From positions 201,829,096-201,893,095 of the forward strand of contig CM065802.1 in assembly GCA_033398695.1 (NCBI GenBank): DNA of 64,000 bases, read 5' to 3'. The notes under the pieces are model-generated. The model was given only the letters and a program-made list of their open reading frames with translations. It was not told where the DNA came from and did not search any database. The position numbers were made by a program, and so were the translations under genes. Positions within the stretch are counted from its first letter, which is position 1. Each line of letters starts with the position of its first letter. This DNA comes from Orobanche coerulescens (lineage: Eukaryota; Streptophyta; Magnoliopsida; Lamiales; Orobanchaceae). Shown in pieces: positions 10,931 to 20,185 of this stretch.

Positions 10931-11412
10931 TACCGTACGCTAAGACATATATGTTAGCGCATGCTAACGAGGAGTCAACTGCATATCAGCCAAGTTCGAA
11001 GTTACCTGAAGGGAAGTCATCTGCTAAGATAGCGCACGCTAAATGTTATCATTAACGCACGCTATCGAACCTTGTTACCGTTGTGAAGGAATTCAAACAC
11101 AGAATGTCGTATGAAATGAAGTCAGCATTAGCGCATGCTACAAAGAAGGAATAGCGCACGCTAAGCAGTTTGAATCAAGTCAATCAGAACGTTGGGAAAA
11201 GCAGGTCAAAGTCAGCATATCAAACGGATACTTAGACAATCCATGTAACGGATATATTGGATTAGTGCACGCTACAATGTGTTATTAACGCACGCTAATA
11301 CAAGATGGTTACGTACGTAAGGCAGAAGGCATAACGTACGCTAAATAAGAAACGGTTACCGGATCAAATCGGGAACAGCGCACGCTAATAGAGAAGGCTA
11401 GCGCACGCTAGC
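10931..11412. repeat. Y 5' LTR palindrome array (about 12 copies), unit A
   Basis: Near-palindromes of consensus TTAGCGYRCGCTAA occur at about 10931, 10954, 11031, 11054, 11129, 11151, 11263, 11287, 11311, 11332, 11377 and 11399. Two copies (11311 and 11332) have the ACGTACG core seen in the LTR at 1-1857. Spacing is irregular. The block ends about 40 bp before the TATA box, the position of a promoter-proximal enhancer. Confidence 0.88.
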
Positions 11413-11453
11413 AAGTCAAAACAGCCAACAACGGCTAGTTTCTGGAAAATGCC

Positions 11454-11460
11454 TATAAAT
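11454..11460 (+). promoter_or_regulatory. TATA box of Y 5' LTR
   Basis: TATAAAT in the context GCCTATAAATACC is a canonical plant TATA element at a plausible U3/R position. Transcription would start about 30 bp downstream, near the repeated CCATCCCTATGG. In the 3' LTR the same site reads TATGAAT. Confidence 0.75.
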
Positions 11461-11973
11461 ACCATCCCTATGGTATCGTTTGAGTACAACAACTCCAAGC
11501 ATTCAAGACATTGATCTTATATTCATATACTTACATTGTTGTTGTAATATTGAGGTTATATTGTTAGTTTGAGTGTTTATACATTCAACATTATACACGA
11601 GAGGTAAAAGAAAAGATATGATTGGATTCGGTGTTATTAGGATCAAGTATCCGGCATTGTTAGAATGGCAATCGATATCTGAGTAAGGTTTATCTAATAC
11701 CCATAGAAAGCTAGAGTGGTTGATTCCTTATCCAATAGAAAAGGAAAAATGGTTATACTCGGACCGATAGAAGACGAGCTTGTAACGGTAATCCCTCGAC
11801 CGATAGAAGAGAGGCGTAGAGGTTTTGATCTTAATCCTAAAGAAAAAGATACATCAAGAGAGGACGTAGGCTTCGTTAATAGCCGAACCTCTATAAATCC
11901 TTGTGTGATTTATTTTCCGCAATTTATTTATGCTTCCGCACAAACGGCGCAAATATCCGATTTTATACCAACA

Positions 11974-11988
11974 ATTGGTATCGGAGCG
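11974..11988 (+). other. Y primer-binding site
   Basis: ATTGGTATCGGAGCG directly follows the LTR. It matches the usual plant copia PBS (TGGTATCAGAGC, complementary to initiator-Met tRNA) with one A-to-G change. Confidence 0.8.
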
Positions 11989-12033
11989 GTACTCCAATAC
12001 GCGGCTTAACATCCGAGGAGAAAAAGATCCAAA

Positions 12034-13058
12034 ATGGCGTTTCAAATCTCTCCAGTCGAAGGCCTTGCTCTCAACCGACCACCATTTTTTGATGGCGCGA
12101 ACTTCATGACTTGGAAGAAGAAGATGTCGATATTCATTCGAGCTTATGACATCGAACTTTGGAAGGTGATTTGTCTTGGTCCAAAATTTCTAACGAATTC
12201 CAACGGTACGCTTAAAACTTTTGAAGAATATGACGACTCCGATTGGAAAAACGACCATTTCAATTGTAAGGCAACTCAACTCCTTTATTGTACCTTAAAT
12301 CCGGAAGAACACAACCGGATATCATCGTGTGATAGTGCCAAAGAGATTTGGAAAATGCTTGAAGTAACACACGAAGGTACGTCTCAAGTCAAAGAGACGA
12401 AGATAAATATGCTCCTTCATGATTATGAATTATTCCAAATGAAGGACGGCGAATCCATCTCGATTATGCTCGATCGATTTTCGGTCATCACTAATGGATT
12501 AGCATGTTTTGGAAAACCACTTTCGAGTAGTGAGAAAGTAAAGAAAATTCTCCGATCACTACCTCGAGAATGGGACGGTGCAGTTACGGCAATAATGGAC
12601 TCAAAAGATTTAAATACTCTCGATTTTAGTGCTCTCGTTGGTTTTCTTATCAACTACGAGATTGTTCTAAAATCTCGGAATGCCAAACCGAAACCGAAGG
12701 AGAGGTCGATAGCCTTCAAGGCTAAGATGTCGAAAAAGAAAGAAGAAACCCCGGTGGACGAAAGCGACGAAGAATCGGCATATTATGCCAAGAATATTAA
12801 TAAGTTCCAACACTTATTAAACCGGAGAAAGAAGGACAATCAAGCGGGCGAACCTAAGAAATTCGACAATACTTGTCGATTATGTGGTAAACTGTGCCAC
12901 TTTGCTAAGAACTCCGAGTAAAGCAAAAGGAGGTTTTAATCGCAACATGGAGCGACGAAGATCCCGATGAAGATTTTCTTGACCAAAATAATCTCGCGCT
13001 CATGGCCGGAGTTCATTCGACGATAGCGACGTCGAAAGCCTAGTAAGTAATTCTTACG
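12034..13058 (+). pseudogene. Y gag, capsid and zinc knuckle (broken in unit A)
   Basis: The start MAFQISPVEGLALNRPPF is followed by FDGANFMTWKKKMSIFI, KEIWKMLEVTHEGT, MLLHDYELFQMKDGES and ILRSLPREWD, the copia gag (UBN2) pattern that forms the capsid and packages element RNA. In unit A the knuckle is damaged (CRLCGKLCHFAKNSE) and the frame ends at 12921; the intact unit C copy has CRLCGKPGHFAKNC at residues 281-294 of 336. The difference falls at a CCAGG/CTG-type site and may be a sequencing error rather than a mutation. Confidence 0.88.
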
Positions 13059-13147
13059 ACGAACTTTTCGAAGCATTCGAGTTATTACATACCGATTATC
13101 AAAATGCTTTAAAAGAAATTAAATCCCTTCAAACTAAATATAAATCT

Positions 13148-13570
13148 TTGGAAAATGAAAATTCCAAAATTCTAGAAAAGGGAAAATTTGTCGAGATCGA
13201 TCATTCAAAATGCATTGAAAACGAGAATATTTTAAAGAATGATCTTGTTAAAGTTCAAACCGAGCTCAAGAATTTGACGAAGAAATTTTCTCTCGGAAAC
13301 GAGAAATTTGAAAATATGCTCTCGGTACAAAAATATACTTCAAATAAAGAGGGGTTGGGATTCAAACCACATTTTAAAAACGAATCCTTAAATTTTAAAA
13401 TACCCCGTTGCGAAAAATGTTTGAAAATCGGGCATCACATTTCAAATTGCAAAAGCCCAAGACGGACGATAAAAATTAAAAAGATTTGGGTTCCTAAAGA
13501 AACAAACATTTCAAATATCGTTCACGTCTCGAAACAAAAACCAATTATAGGTTGGATCCCCAAAGCTTAA
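13148..13570 (+). CDS. Y gag C-terminal segment: coiled coil, second CCHC, gag tail
   Basis: This frame is -1 relative to the upstream gag. Open sequence begins near 13023 (SDVESLVSNSYDELFEAF), and 13148 is merely the first ATG. It encodes a Lys/Glu-rich coiled-coil-like stretch, then KEGLGFKPHF (the K-GLGY/F signature of SIRE/Tork gag), a second CCHC knuckle CEKCLKIGHHISNC, and KKIWVPKETNI, ending GWIPKA. It is identical in units A and B. It is probably the downstream part of one gag split by a 1-nt deletion, or expressed by frameshifting; the sequence alone cannot decide. Confidence 0.75.
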   Translation: MENENSKILEKGKFVEIDHSKCIENENILKNDLVKVQTELKNLTKKFSLGNEKFENMLSVQKYTSNKEGLGFKPHFKNESLNFKIPRCEKCLKIGHHISNCKSPRRTIKIKKIWVPKETNISNIVHVSKQKPIIGWIPKA

Positions 13571-13893
13571 TTTGTTTTAGGGGGAGATAATATTTTCAGG
13601 GGGAGTTTTACCCATATCATGCATATTATTTATATTCGATGTTTGGAAATTAATCATGCATATTTTTTTTACTTTTTGATGAAGACAAAAAGGGGGAGAA
13701 GGAAATGAATTGAGATAAAAATGAGAAGGAGATGAATTGAGATAAAAATGAGAAAAATCGAAGAAGTCGAAAAGAAAAAGAAAGCATACAAAAAGGTAGA
13801 GATAAAACGAAGGAGTTGAAAAATAAGGGAGATGTCGAAAAGAAAGATAATTGGAGAATCTAACAAAATGATCAAAGCCGAAAACTTTGATTC

Positions 13894-13894
<1 letters not shown>
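13571..13894 (+). other. Y 3' untranslated region with repeated purine-rich blocks
   Basis: No gene. It holds several PPT-like GGGGGAGA runs (about 13580, 13599, 13692) and a tandem-like GAGATAAAAATGAGAA segment. This is typical of the spacer left where pol was deleted. Confidence 0.7.

Positions 13895-13959
<65 letters not shown>
13895..13959. repeat. (TA)n microsatellite in Y, unit A (about 65 bp)
   Basis: Uninterrupted TA run. The same locus is about 26 bp in unit B and about 24 bp in unit C, so it is hypervariable between units. Confidence 0.95.
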
Positions 13960-13963
<4 letters not shown>

Positions 13964-13997
13964 TTTATAGATTTTATCCAATTCAAGAGTTGTTTTG

Positions 13998-14068
13998 TAA
14001 TCATCAAAAATGGGGAGATTGTTGGAATATTTATTCCACACATTATTTAATTTGTGTTTTGATGATTA
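13998..14068. other. Inverted repeat straddling Y PPT and 3' LTR start
   Basis: TAATCATCAAAA at 13998-14009 is perfectly complementary to TTTTGATGATTA at 14057-14068. The loop contains the PPT and the LTR terminus TGTTGG at 14020. Element X has an equivalent repeat with a different sequence. Confidence 0.8.
14011..14019 (+). other. Polypurine tract of Y
   Basis: TGGGGAGAT immediately precedes the 3' LTR start at 14020 and would prime plus-strand synthesis. Confidence 0.85.
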
Positions 14069-15155
14069 AAGTTGCTAAACAACAAAACAACATCGAGGCG
14101 AAGCAAAACGACGAAGCAGACGAAGTCGCAAAAAGCTGAGCAAAATGCATGTCTAGCGCACGCTAAGACATATATGTTAGCGCATGCTAACGAGGAGTCA
14201 ACTGCATATCAGCCAAGTTCGAAGTTACCTGAAGGGAAGTCATCTGCTGAGATAGCGCATGCTAAACGTTATCATTAACGCACGCTATCGAACCTTGTTA
14301 CCGTTGTGAAGGAATTCAAACACAGAATGTCGTATGCAATGAAGTCAGCATTAGCGCACGCTACAAAGAAGGAATAGCAGGTCAAAGTCAGCATATCAAA
14401 TGGATACTTTGACAATCCATGCAATGATATATTGGATTAGCGCATGCTACAATGTGTTATTAACGCACGCTAATACAAGATGGTTACATACGTAATGCGA
14501 AGGCATAACGCATACACTAAAGAAGAAATGAAGCTACCGGATCAAATCGGGAGCACTTAGCGCACGCTAATAGAGAAGGCTAGCGCACGCTAGAAAGACA
14601 AATCAGCCAACAACGGCTAGTTTGTGGAAAATGCCTATGAATACCATCCCTATGGTATTGTTTGAGTACAACAACTCCAAGCATTCAAGACATTGATCTT
14701 ATATTCATATACTTACATTGTTGTTGTAATATTGAGCTTATATTGTTAGTTTGAGTGTTTATACATTCAACATTATACACGAGAGGTAAAAGAAAAGATA
14801 CGATTGGATTCGGTGTTATTAGGATCAAGTATCCGGCATTGTTAGAATCGCAATCGATATATGAGTGAGGTTTATCTAGTACCCATAGAAAGCTAGAGTG
14901 GTTGATTCCTTATCCAATAGAAAAGAAAAAATGGTTTTACTCGGACCGATAGAAGACGAGCTTGTAACGGTAATCCCTCGACCGATAGAAGAGAGGCGTA
15001 GAGGTTTTGATCTTAATCCTAAAAAAAAAGATACATCGAGAGAGGACGTAGGCTTCGTTAATAGCCGAACCTCTATAAATCCTTGTGTGATTTATTTTCC
15101 GCAATTTATTTACGCTTCCGCACAAACGGCGCAAATATCTGATTTTATACCAACA
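14020..15155 (+). mobile_element. Y 3' LTR, unit A (1,136 bp)
   Basis: It has the same ends as the 5' LTR. A deletion of about 47 bp between AGC repeats near 14376 removed one palindrome, and the TATA box reads TATGAAT (near 14635). The remaining palindromes span 14154-14592. The TSD ATAAT follows at 15156. Confidence 0.9.
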
Positions 15156-15160
15156 ATAAT
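15156..15160. repeat. Y target-site duplication ATAAT, right (unit A)
   Basis: It matches 10792-10796 exactly; chromovirus LTR sequence resumes after it. Confidence 0.95.
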
Positions 15161-15947
15161 ATATGTATATTATCAAATCACAACACCAACATCGAACATA
15201 TCCATAGGATTGACTTAATCATTCGCAAACACAACATTCACAAAATATACACGGTTTGAAGGTGAGCCCTTAACGAGGCTAAACCAAATCTTTTGGAAGT
15301 TCCTTTCAAACAACCAAACAAAAATACCAAGACGATCACCAATCATCATATCCACAAAAGAAGTGTGTATGAACAAGGTACTTGCCTCTAATAATTATAA
15401 ACGCGGAGAATCGACCAAAGTAGGATGGCACGAACCGACTACGAACCCGTCGACTCCGTCGAATGCCGACTCGCGACAATAAACTACGAAGGACAATAAC
15501 AACAATGGAAATGAATTCCATAGCAAGAGCCAAAGCCACTGAATTGAATGAAAAAACGACAAAAGTTCAAGGGTTTCCCCCAAAATGGCCAAGAACGCGA
15601 TCCATCCCGACGAAACACGAAAACGGAATTCCAAACCAAAATATGGATACCCAATCCATTGGATATGTTTAACAACATCATTTGACAACAATCGGTTATT
15701 CAAAACCGAATGGAAAACAAAATCAAGAACAAAACTCCCAAAAAGTCAACTCTAGGGAATCAAGAGAAAATACCTTTATCCGGCGAAGAACAATGGATTA
15801 AATGATGTTAAACACACATAAATCCATTCCAATATGATGTTTGAAGATGGAGGTCGCTCTAGATCTTCCTCAGAGGCCTGTCCCGTCAACCGGTAGTGAA
15901 AAGGAGAGAAAAAGAAGGAGAAATGAGAAAGAAAGTCTGATGTCCAG
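15161..15947 (-). other. Unit A chromovirus LTR, part downstream of its TATA box
   Basis: This is non-coding LTR sequence (R/U5 side on the minus strand). Short open frames on both strands (15336-15703) are shared by all units only because the LTR is repeated; none has a domain. Confidence 0.65.
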
Positions 15948-15955
15948 TATTTATA
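15948..15955 (-). promoter_or_regulatory. TATA box of chromovirus LTR, unit A
   Basis: On the minus strand the sequence reads TATAAATA, about 13 bp downstream of the first palindrome. This is the expected U3 promoter position for a minus-strand LTR that starts at 16720. Confidence 0.65.
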
Positions 15956-15967
15956 ATGGACAGTTCA

Positions 15968-16326
15968 TTAGCGTGCGCTAAACACCATTAGCGCGCGCTA
16001 ACGGGATAAAACATGCTGCATGTAACTCTGTTAGCGTGCGCTAGCCCATAAGTGTGGCATGCGCTAACGAGTCACGGATCCAGTCCAGTGACTCCTGGAC
16101 AATACTGCACCTACCAGGTAGCGTGCGCTAGACAGGACAATTAGCGTGTGCTAAGCGGACGATAGCGCGCGCTATCTACCAACCTTAACGTGCGCTATCG
16201 AGACTCCAGTCTTAGTCCAGTAGCTTCTGGACTGCCTCGAACTACCAGTTAGCATACGCTACCACAACTGTAGCGCTAATTACAGCACCTTAGCGCGTGC
16301 TAGGCAATAAGCGTAGCGTGCGCTAT
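15968..16326. repeat. Chromovirus LTR palindrome array (about 12 copies), unit A
   Basis: TTAGCGYRCGCTAA-type near-palindromes occur at about 15968, 15989, 16029, 16055, 16118, 16140, 16162, 16186, 16250, 16270, 16290 and 16312. The motif is the same as in the copia Y LTR although the flanks are unrelated. As in Y, the array lies immediately upstream of the TATA box when read in the element's own orientation. Confidence 0.88.
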
Positions 16327-16720
16327 TGACTCAGAGAGACAGCAACAGAACTCTCAGAAACGGGTATGACGACGGAGACCCACAACTTTGGGAAATTACA
16401 AAACGGTCCCAAAATGCCCAAAAATCACGATACGTGATCAAATAACCAAACCAAAGTTCACAACATGTCTAACAAAGTTAAACGGACTTACGGGAAGCTC
16501 GAAACAACAGTTTCAAACGAGATTCGTAAGAATAGAACTCAAGTGTGGAAAAGTCGCTAAAAAGCATGGAACTCAACAAAATGACACCGAAATGAACTCG
16601 AACGTCAAAAAGTGCAGAATTAAACATTCTCAGAATGACGAAACGGTCACAACCGAGACATTAAAATAGACTCCTGCCAAAAAAGGAATTTACCGAAAAT
16701 CAAAAATCGCGGATATTACA

Positions 16721-17067
16721 TACTACCCTACTTAAAAGAAGTTTCGTCCCGAAACTTAAAACAAGTAGGGAGAAGCAATATCCCACCAGGAACATCTCAA
16801 CTAGATTTACAAGAACCGCGTAACTTACGCTCATTGGCGAAACGTTACAAGAAACGCAAAGAAACATACGGCGCGAAATCACGCTCAACGACAAACATCA
16901 AAATGCCACAAGCAGAGATATAATAAAACCAACAAGTGTCAAGTATCACCAAACAGATAACACAATCAAGTCAATTATCTTAACCATCACAAAACACAAG
17001 GCACCTATTACAAGGAAACACGCACAGTCGAAAATAGAAAATAAACACACTACAATTCGCAAGGATA
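16721..17067 (-). mobile_element. Chromovirus internal 3' end remnant, unit A
   Basis: Adjacent to the LTR, the plus strand reads TACTACCCTACTTAAAAG then AAGTTTCGTCCCGAAACTT, the reverse of the chromovirus PPT and conserved 3' untranslated end. The remaining 300 bp is AC-rich and non-coding. Integrase and chromodomain are not present: the element is cut at 17068 by element X. Confidence 0.75.
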
Positions 17068-18472
17068 TGTTAGGAATACTTGTTAGATTTTGATGATGTC
17101 ATTAATATAAAATCAAATGTTTATTACTTGGCAAAAATGTAAGGAAGAACCAAATGAGTATTTTCCATAGGCCAAATATGTTAAGTATAAAACTTGGCAA
17201 AATGTAAAGAAGAACCAAATGAGTATCTTCTGTAGGCCAAAAAGTAGTTAGGCTAAAATCGGCTAAGTACTGAGTACAGCTAAGTCCATCAGAGAGGATC
17301 AGTCGAGTCGAGTCAGAGTAGTTCTGGTCAACACAATTTATCAGAGAAGTTTGACCAGACTGCAGCCAAGGTACCTCAGACAAGTCACCTGATCAGATAA
17401 GTTACAAACAGTGAACATCAGAGAGGTCCAGACTGCAGAGATGTTAACTGCTCATCAGCCTAGTGGAAGTCAGCCAAGTACTCCAAGTCCACGTCAGCAT
17501 GCGCTGAAAAGTCAAGTATTACGGAAAGTCACATGCAACGTGAAGAGATAAATTGGAGTGATTCCCGCAAGAGATATGAATTAAAAAAGCTATCCAGACC
17601 CACCTTGAAGACTTTAAACATTTTATAATCAAAAGATTCGGCGCATCACATGCGGAGTCTTCACAACGATCGGAAGATAGATTAAAATAATAGGAATCCA
17701 AATTGCAACGCTCGTAAAGATTAAACAAAGAAGTCTCCCTCCAACGGACGGATTTGTTCAAAATATTTGCAACGGCTACAAGGAAAAAGTTCAGAGATCG
17801 TGACCTATATATATCCGAAGATTTGAAACTGAGCAATCACCGGTGCGAACATACTTTCAAGCGATCAAAGCATTCAATCAATCAAAAAGCAATCTATAGC
17901 ATCGTGAAAAGAGTGGTTCTAAAAGTTCATACTTAAAGAAGCTCTTAGTTGGAGAAGATAAAAACTCTTGTCTATAATCCTGAGTTCGGGGTACTTCACT
18001 GGTTGAAGTTAGAGACTATAAAGGCATCCAAGGATCGAGGATCAAGAGGTGCAAGGTAGTCAAGTGTGGTACAACGGCACGGATTTCTACTGGTTGGAAG
18101 CTGTTGTAGTTTTGTTTGAATCACTGTAATATTTATCACTGGTTGAGAATTATAGTGAATTCATCTCCAACTGGTTTGGAGAAAAGTGGATTAGTAGAGG
18201 ATTACCCCACCTCTGAGACCACTATAATCGCCTGCGTTCTTTACTGTTTTATTGCATCATACTTTAACTGCTGCATTCATTGTTAAGTGTTTCATTAGTT
18301 GCTTTCTATTCGTCATCAGCTGACTTCCGCATATATTAAAGAACAAACGACTCCAAGTCATTTGTTTACCTATCAGCTGAAGAAACTCACTCTTCGTGAA
18401 AAAGAGTTTAAGAGTTTCTACAAGTCTATTCACCCCCCTCTAGACTTGTACCTGGACGACTTGTGACCTACA
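17068..18472 (+). mobile_element. X 5' LTR, unit A (1,405 bp)
   Basis: It starts TGTTAGGAATACTTGTTAG, ends GTGACCTACA, and is followed by a PBS. A TATA-like TATATATAT lies at 17806-17814. The first 1,073 bp recur at 28255-29333 as the truncated 3' LTR. The small frames on either strand here are not genes. Confidence 0.88.
17806..17814 (+). promoter_or_regulatory. Putative TATA box of X LTR
   Basis: CCTATATATATCC in an otherwise mixed-sequence context is about 740 bp into the LTR, a plausible U3/R position. It is conserved in all X LTR copies. Confidence 0.55.
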
Positions 18473-18473
18473 A

Positions 18474-18487
18474 GTGGTATCGGAGAG
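18474..18487 (+). other. X primer-binding site
   Basis: GTGGTATCGGAGAG follows the LTR by one base and resembles the initiator-Met tRNA PBS TGGTATCAGAGC with A-to-G and C-to-G differences. Confidence 0.7.
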
Positions 18488-18550
18488 GTTGGTTCATTTA
18501 TTTCACGAACCAGATCTATATCAGATATATATCTTTACTCTCATTTTATA

Positions 18551-20185
18551 ATGGAACACATGAATTCTAGACTCCCTATGTTTTCAGTTGACGAGTATGA
18601 TCTTTGGAAGATAAGGATGCAGGCACACTTATCTTCTATCCATGATGACATGTGGTGCATCATCGAGGACGGTCCATTCATCTTTGAGAAGGACAACACA
18701 ACAGAGGAGATCGCAGCAGGGAAGCCAGAGAAGATTCCTAAGAAGAGGACAGAGCTGACTCCCGAAGAAAGAAAACTGGCCAATCTTGATAACCGGGCCA
18801 GAGATGTATTATATCAGACTCTTGACAAATCCACCATGGTCAAGATCAAGAACTGCAAGAACGCCAAGGAAATCTGGGACACATTAGCTTTAATGTGTGA
18901 GGGAACGGAGTTAATCAAAGAAAATAAATTGTCAATCGCTATTCAAAAGTTTGACAATTTCAAAATGAAGAACGGCGAATCCATAGATCAAGTGGACACA
19001 AGGTTCACTGAGATTATTAATGAGATCAACTCCCTCGGCAAAACCTATGGCAACAGGGAAATGGCACTGAAGGTTCTCAGATCTCTCAACCCTGAATGGA
19101 GCATGAAGGCCGTGGCCATGAGAGAGTCCAAGGGCCTGAATAAGATAAAGATCCAAGAGTTGTTCTCTGATCTGAAGGCTTATGAGTTCGAGCTTCCAAG
19201 TTCATCCTCAACTGAGCCTGCAGAGAAGGGAATAGCATTTGCAGTCGAGTCCCCTGCCAAGAGCCTATCTGATGTAAAGCCTCCAAATCCACTAGATTTT
19301 GAGGAAGAAATGGCATTTATAATGCAAAGGTTCAGTAACTTTAGAATGAACTACTCCAAATACAAGAAAAATTATAAGGAGAATCCAAGAAGGAACCAGA
19401 AAGCTGGAAGTTGGAAAGTAGAGTGCTACAATTGTCACAAGATAGGACACATCCAAATGGACTATCCTGAGCTCAAGAAGGACGAAACCAAGAAAGAGGT
19501 GGGCAGAAAAGAAGATAGAAGAAAGGCCCTCATCGGAGAAGACCAGGAGCATGTCGAATCAAGCAGCGGATTCTTTTCTGATGAAGATGATATGACTGCC
19601 TGATGGCAAACCTAGCTGATGAAGAGGTAACTTCTAAACCCACCGGTTCAAATAATAGCTCAGCCATGTCACAAGATATGGATCTGCACGAATCGGTAAA
19701 TCGCTTATTTAAAGATTTTGAAACACTCAAATCGCACACCAAATCAGACAAGAGAGAAGACTCACTGCAAGATGAGAATAGGCAAATGAAAAATGATTTC
19801 AAAACTCGGCTAGATCCGAATAAGGTTGAGATAATCGCAATCGACTTTAAAAACCAGGCTGATGTTAATACAGCTGAGATAAACCGACTAACCATTTTAC
19901 TTAAAGAAAAATCAGCTGCACTTGCTCATGCCAAAGCTGAGTTTACTAAGCTGACACAGGTAAATAAGACTCAGGCACAGGAAATAACCTCCCTGAAGGC
20001 GTCTTCAACCCTGGAACATTTTGTGTACCAATAAAAGGCCACTATATTCCAAATCAGGCCTTGGATATGATCCTCACACTCCCTCTAGTTCTAAAAGAAA
20101 GTTTATCAAGGGAGAAACAATTGTCTCGACTGTTAAGCCTACATATAAACCGATATTTAAAAACAGGCAACAGCCAAGTCACATG
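18551..20185 (+). pseudogene. X gag: capsid, defective zinc knuckle, coiled coil (unit A)
   Basis: The first frame (18551-19603, 350 codons) starts MEHMNSRLPMFSVDEYDLW and shows KEIWDTLALMCEGTE, IQKFDNFKMKNGESI and VLRSLNPEWS of copia gag. The knuckle at residues 292-305 reads CYNCHKIGHIQMDY: the final Cys is Tyr, in all units. The frame ends at TGA overlapping an ATG (TGATG, 19601-19605). The -1 frame continues as a coiled coil (19603-20034; FKDFETLKS, EINRLTILLKEK), then shifts again to KSGLGYDP wording before the solo LTR at 20186. Unit B preserves the coiled coil better. Confidence 0.87.
20181..20185. repeat. Target-site duplication ACATG, left (unit A)
   Basis: ACATG before 20186 is repeated at 22204-22208. 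Removing the insertion rejoins gag codons at Ser-His-Met-Ser-Arg. Confidence 0.8.

Larger units (their letters stand above)
10797..11973 (+). mobile_element. Y 5' LTR, unit A (1,177 bp)
   Basis: It starts TGTTGGAATATTTATTCC and ends TATACCAACA. It carries a palindrome array at 10931-11412, then TATAAAT at 11454-11460, so U3 is about 680 bp. The 3' LTR partner at 14020 lacks one array segment and has a changed TATA box. Confidence 0.9.
10797..15155 (+). mobile_element. Element Y: complete gag-only copia retrotransposon (TR-GAG type), unit A
   Basis: Two LTRs (1,177 and 1,136 bp) in direct orientation, a PBS after the first, a PPT before the second, perfect TG...CA ends and a 5-bp TSD (ATAAT) define a full-length 4,359-bp element. 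The internal 2.05 kb encodes only gag: capsid (UBN2 type), CCHC zinc knuckle, coiled coil and a gag tail ending KKIWVPKE, the motif that in related copia elements lies just before protease. No protease, integrase, RT or RNase H sequence is present, so movement would need proteins in trans. This is the architecture of terminal-repeat-with-gag (TR-GAG) elements. Confidence 0.9.
9906..16720 (-). mobile_element. Unit A chromovirus (Tekay/Del-like) LTR, interrupted by Y
   Basis: On the minus strand it starts TGTAATATCCGCG at 16720 and ends GGGTGTTACA at 9906; without the nested Y element it is about 2.45 kb. It is preceded on the minus strand by CGAAACTTCTTTTAAGTAGGGTAGTA, read here in two parts: a GGACGAAACTT-type 3' end and a purine-rich GTAGGGTAGTA PPT, the known signature of Tekay/Del chromoviruses. 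A TATA box lies at 15948-15955 and a palindrome array upstream of it. Y is inserted at 10797-15155. The second LTR is absent, so no TSD can be tested. Confidence 0.82.

Noticed and set aside
10931..11412. CRISPR-like array of palindromic repeats
   Set aside because: Repeats are 12-14 bp with irregular spacers, lie in a plant LTR, and no cas genes are present; a promoter-motif cluster fits better.
13577..14050. Frames with long Ile-Tyr repeats
   Set aside because: They are translations of the (TA)n microsatellite, and lengths change between units.
15336..15703. Overlapping open frames on both strands, present in all three units
   Set aside because: They lie within the non-coding chromovirus LTR, with different start and stop points in each unit and no domain.
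19601..19605. Overlapping stop-start TGATG as proof of coupled translation
   Set aside because: Kept only as a possibility: an old 1-nt loss explains it equally well, since the wording across the site would read through as one gag in another frame.
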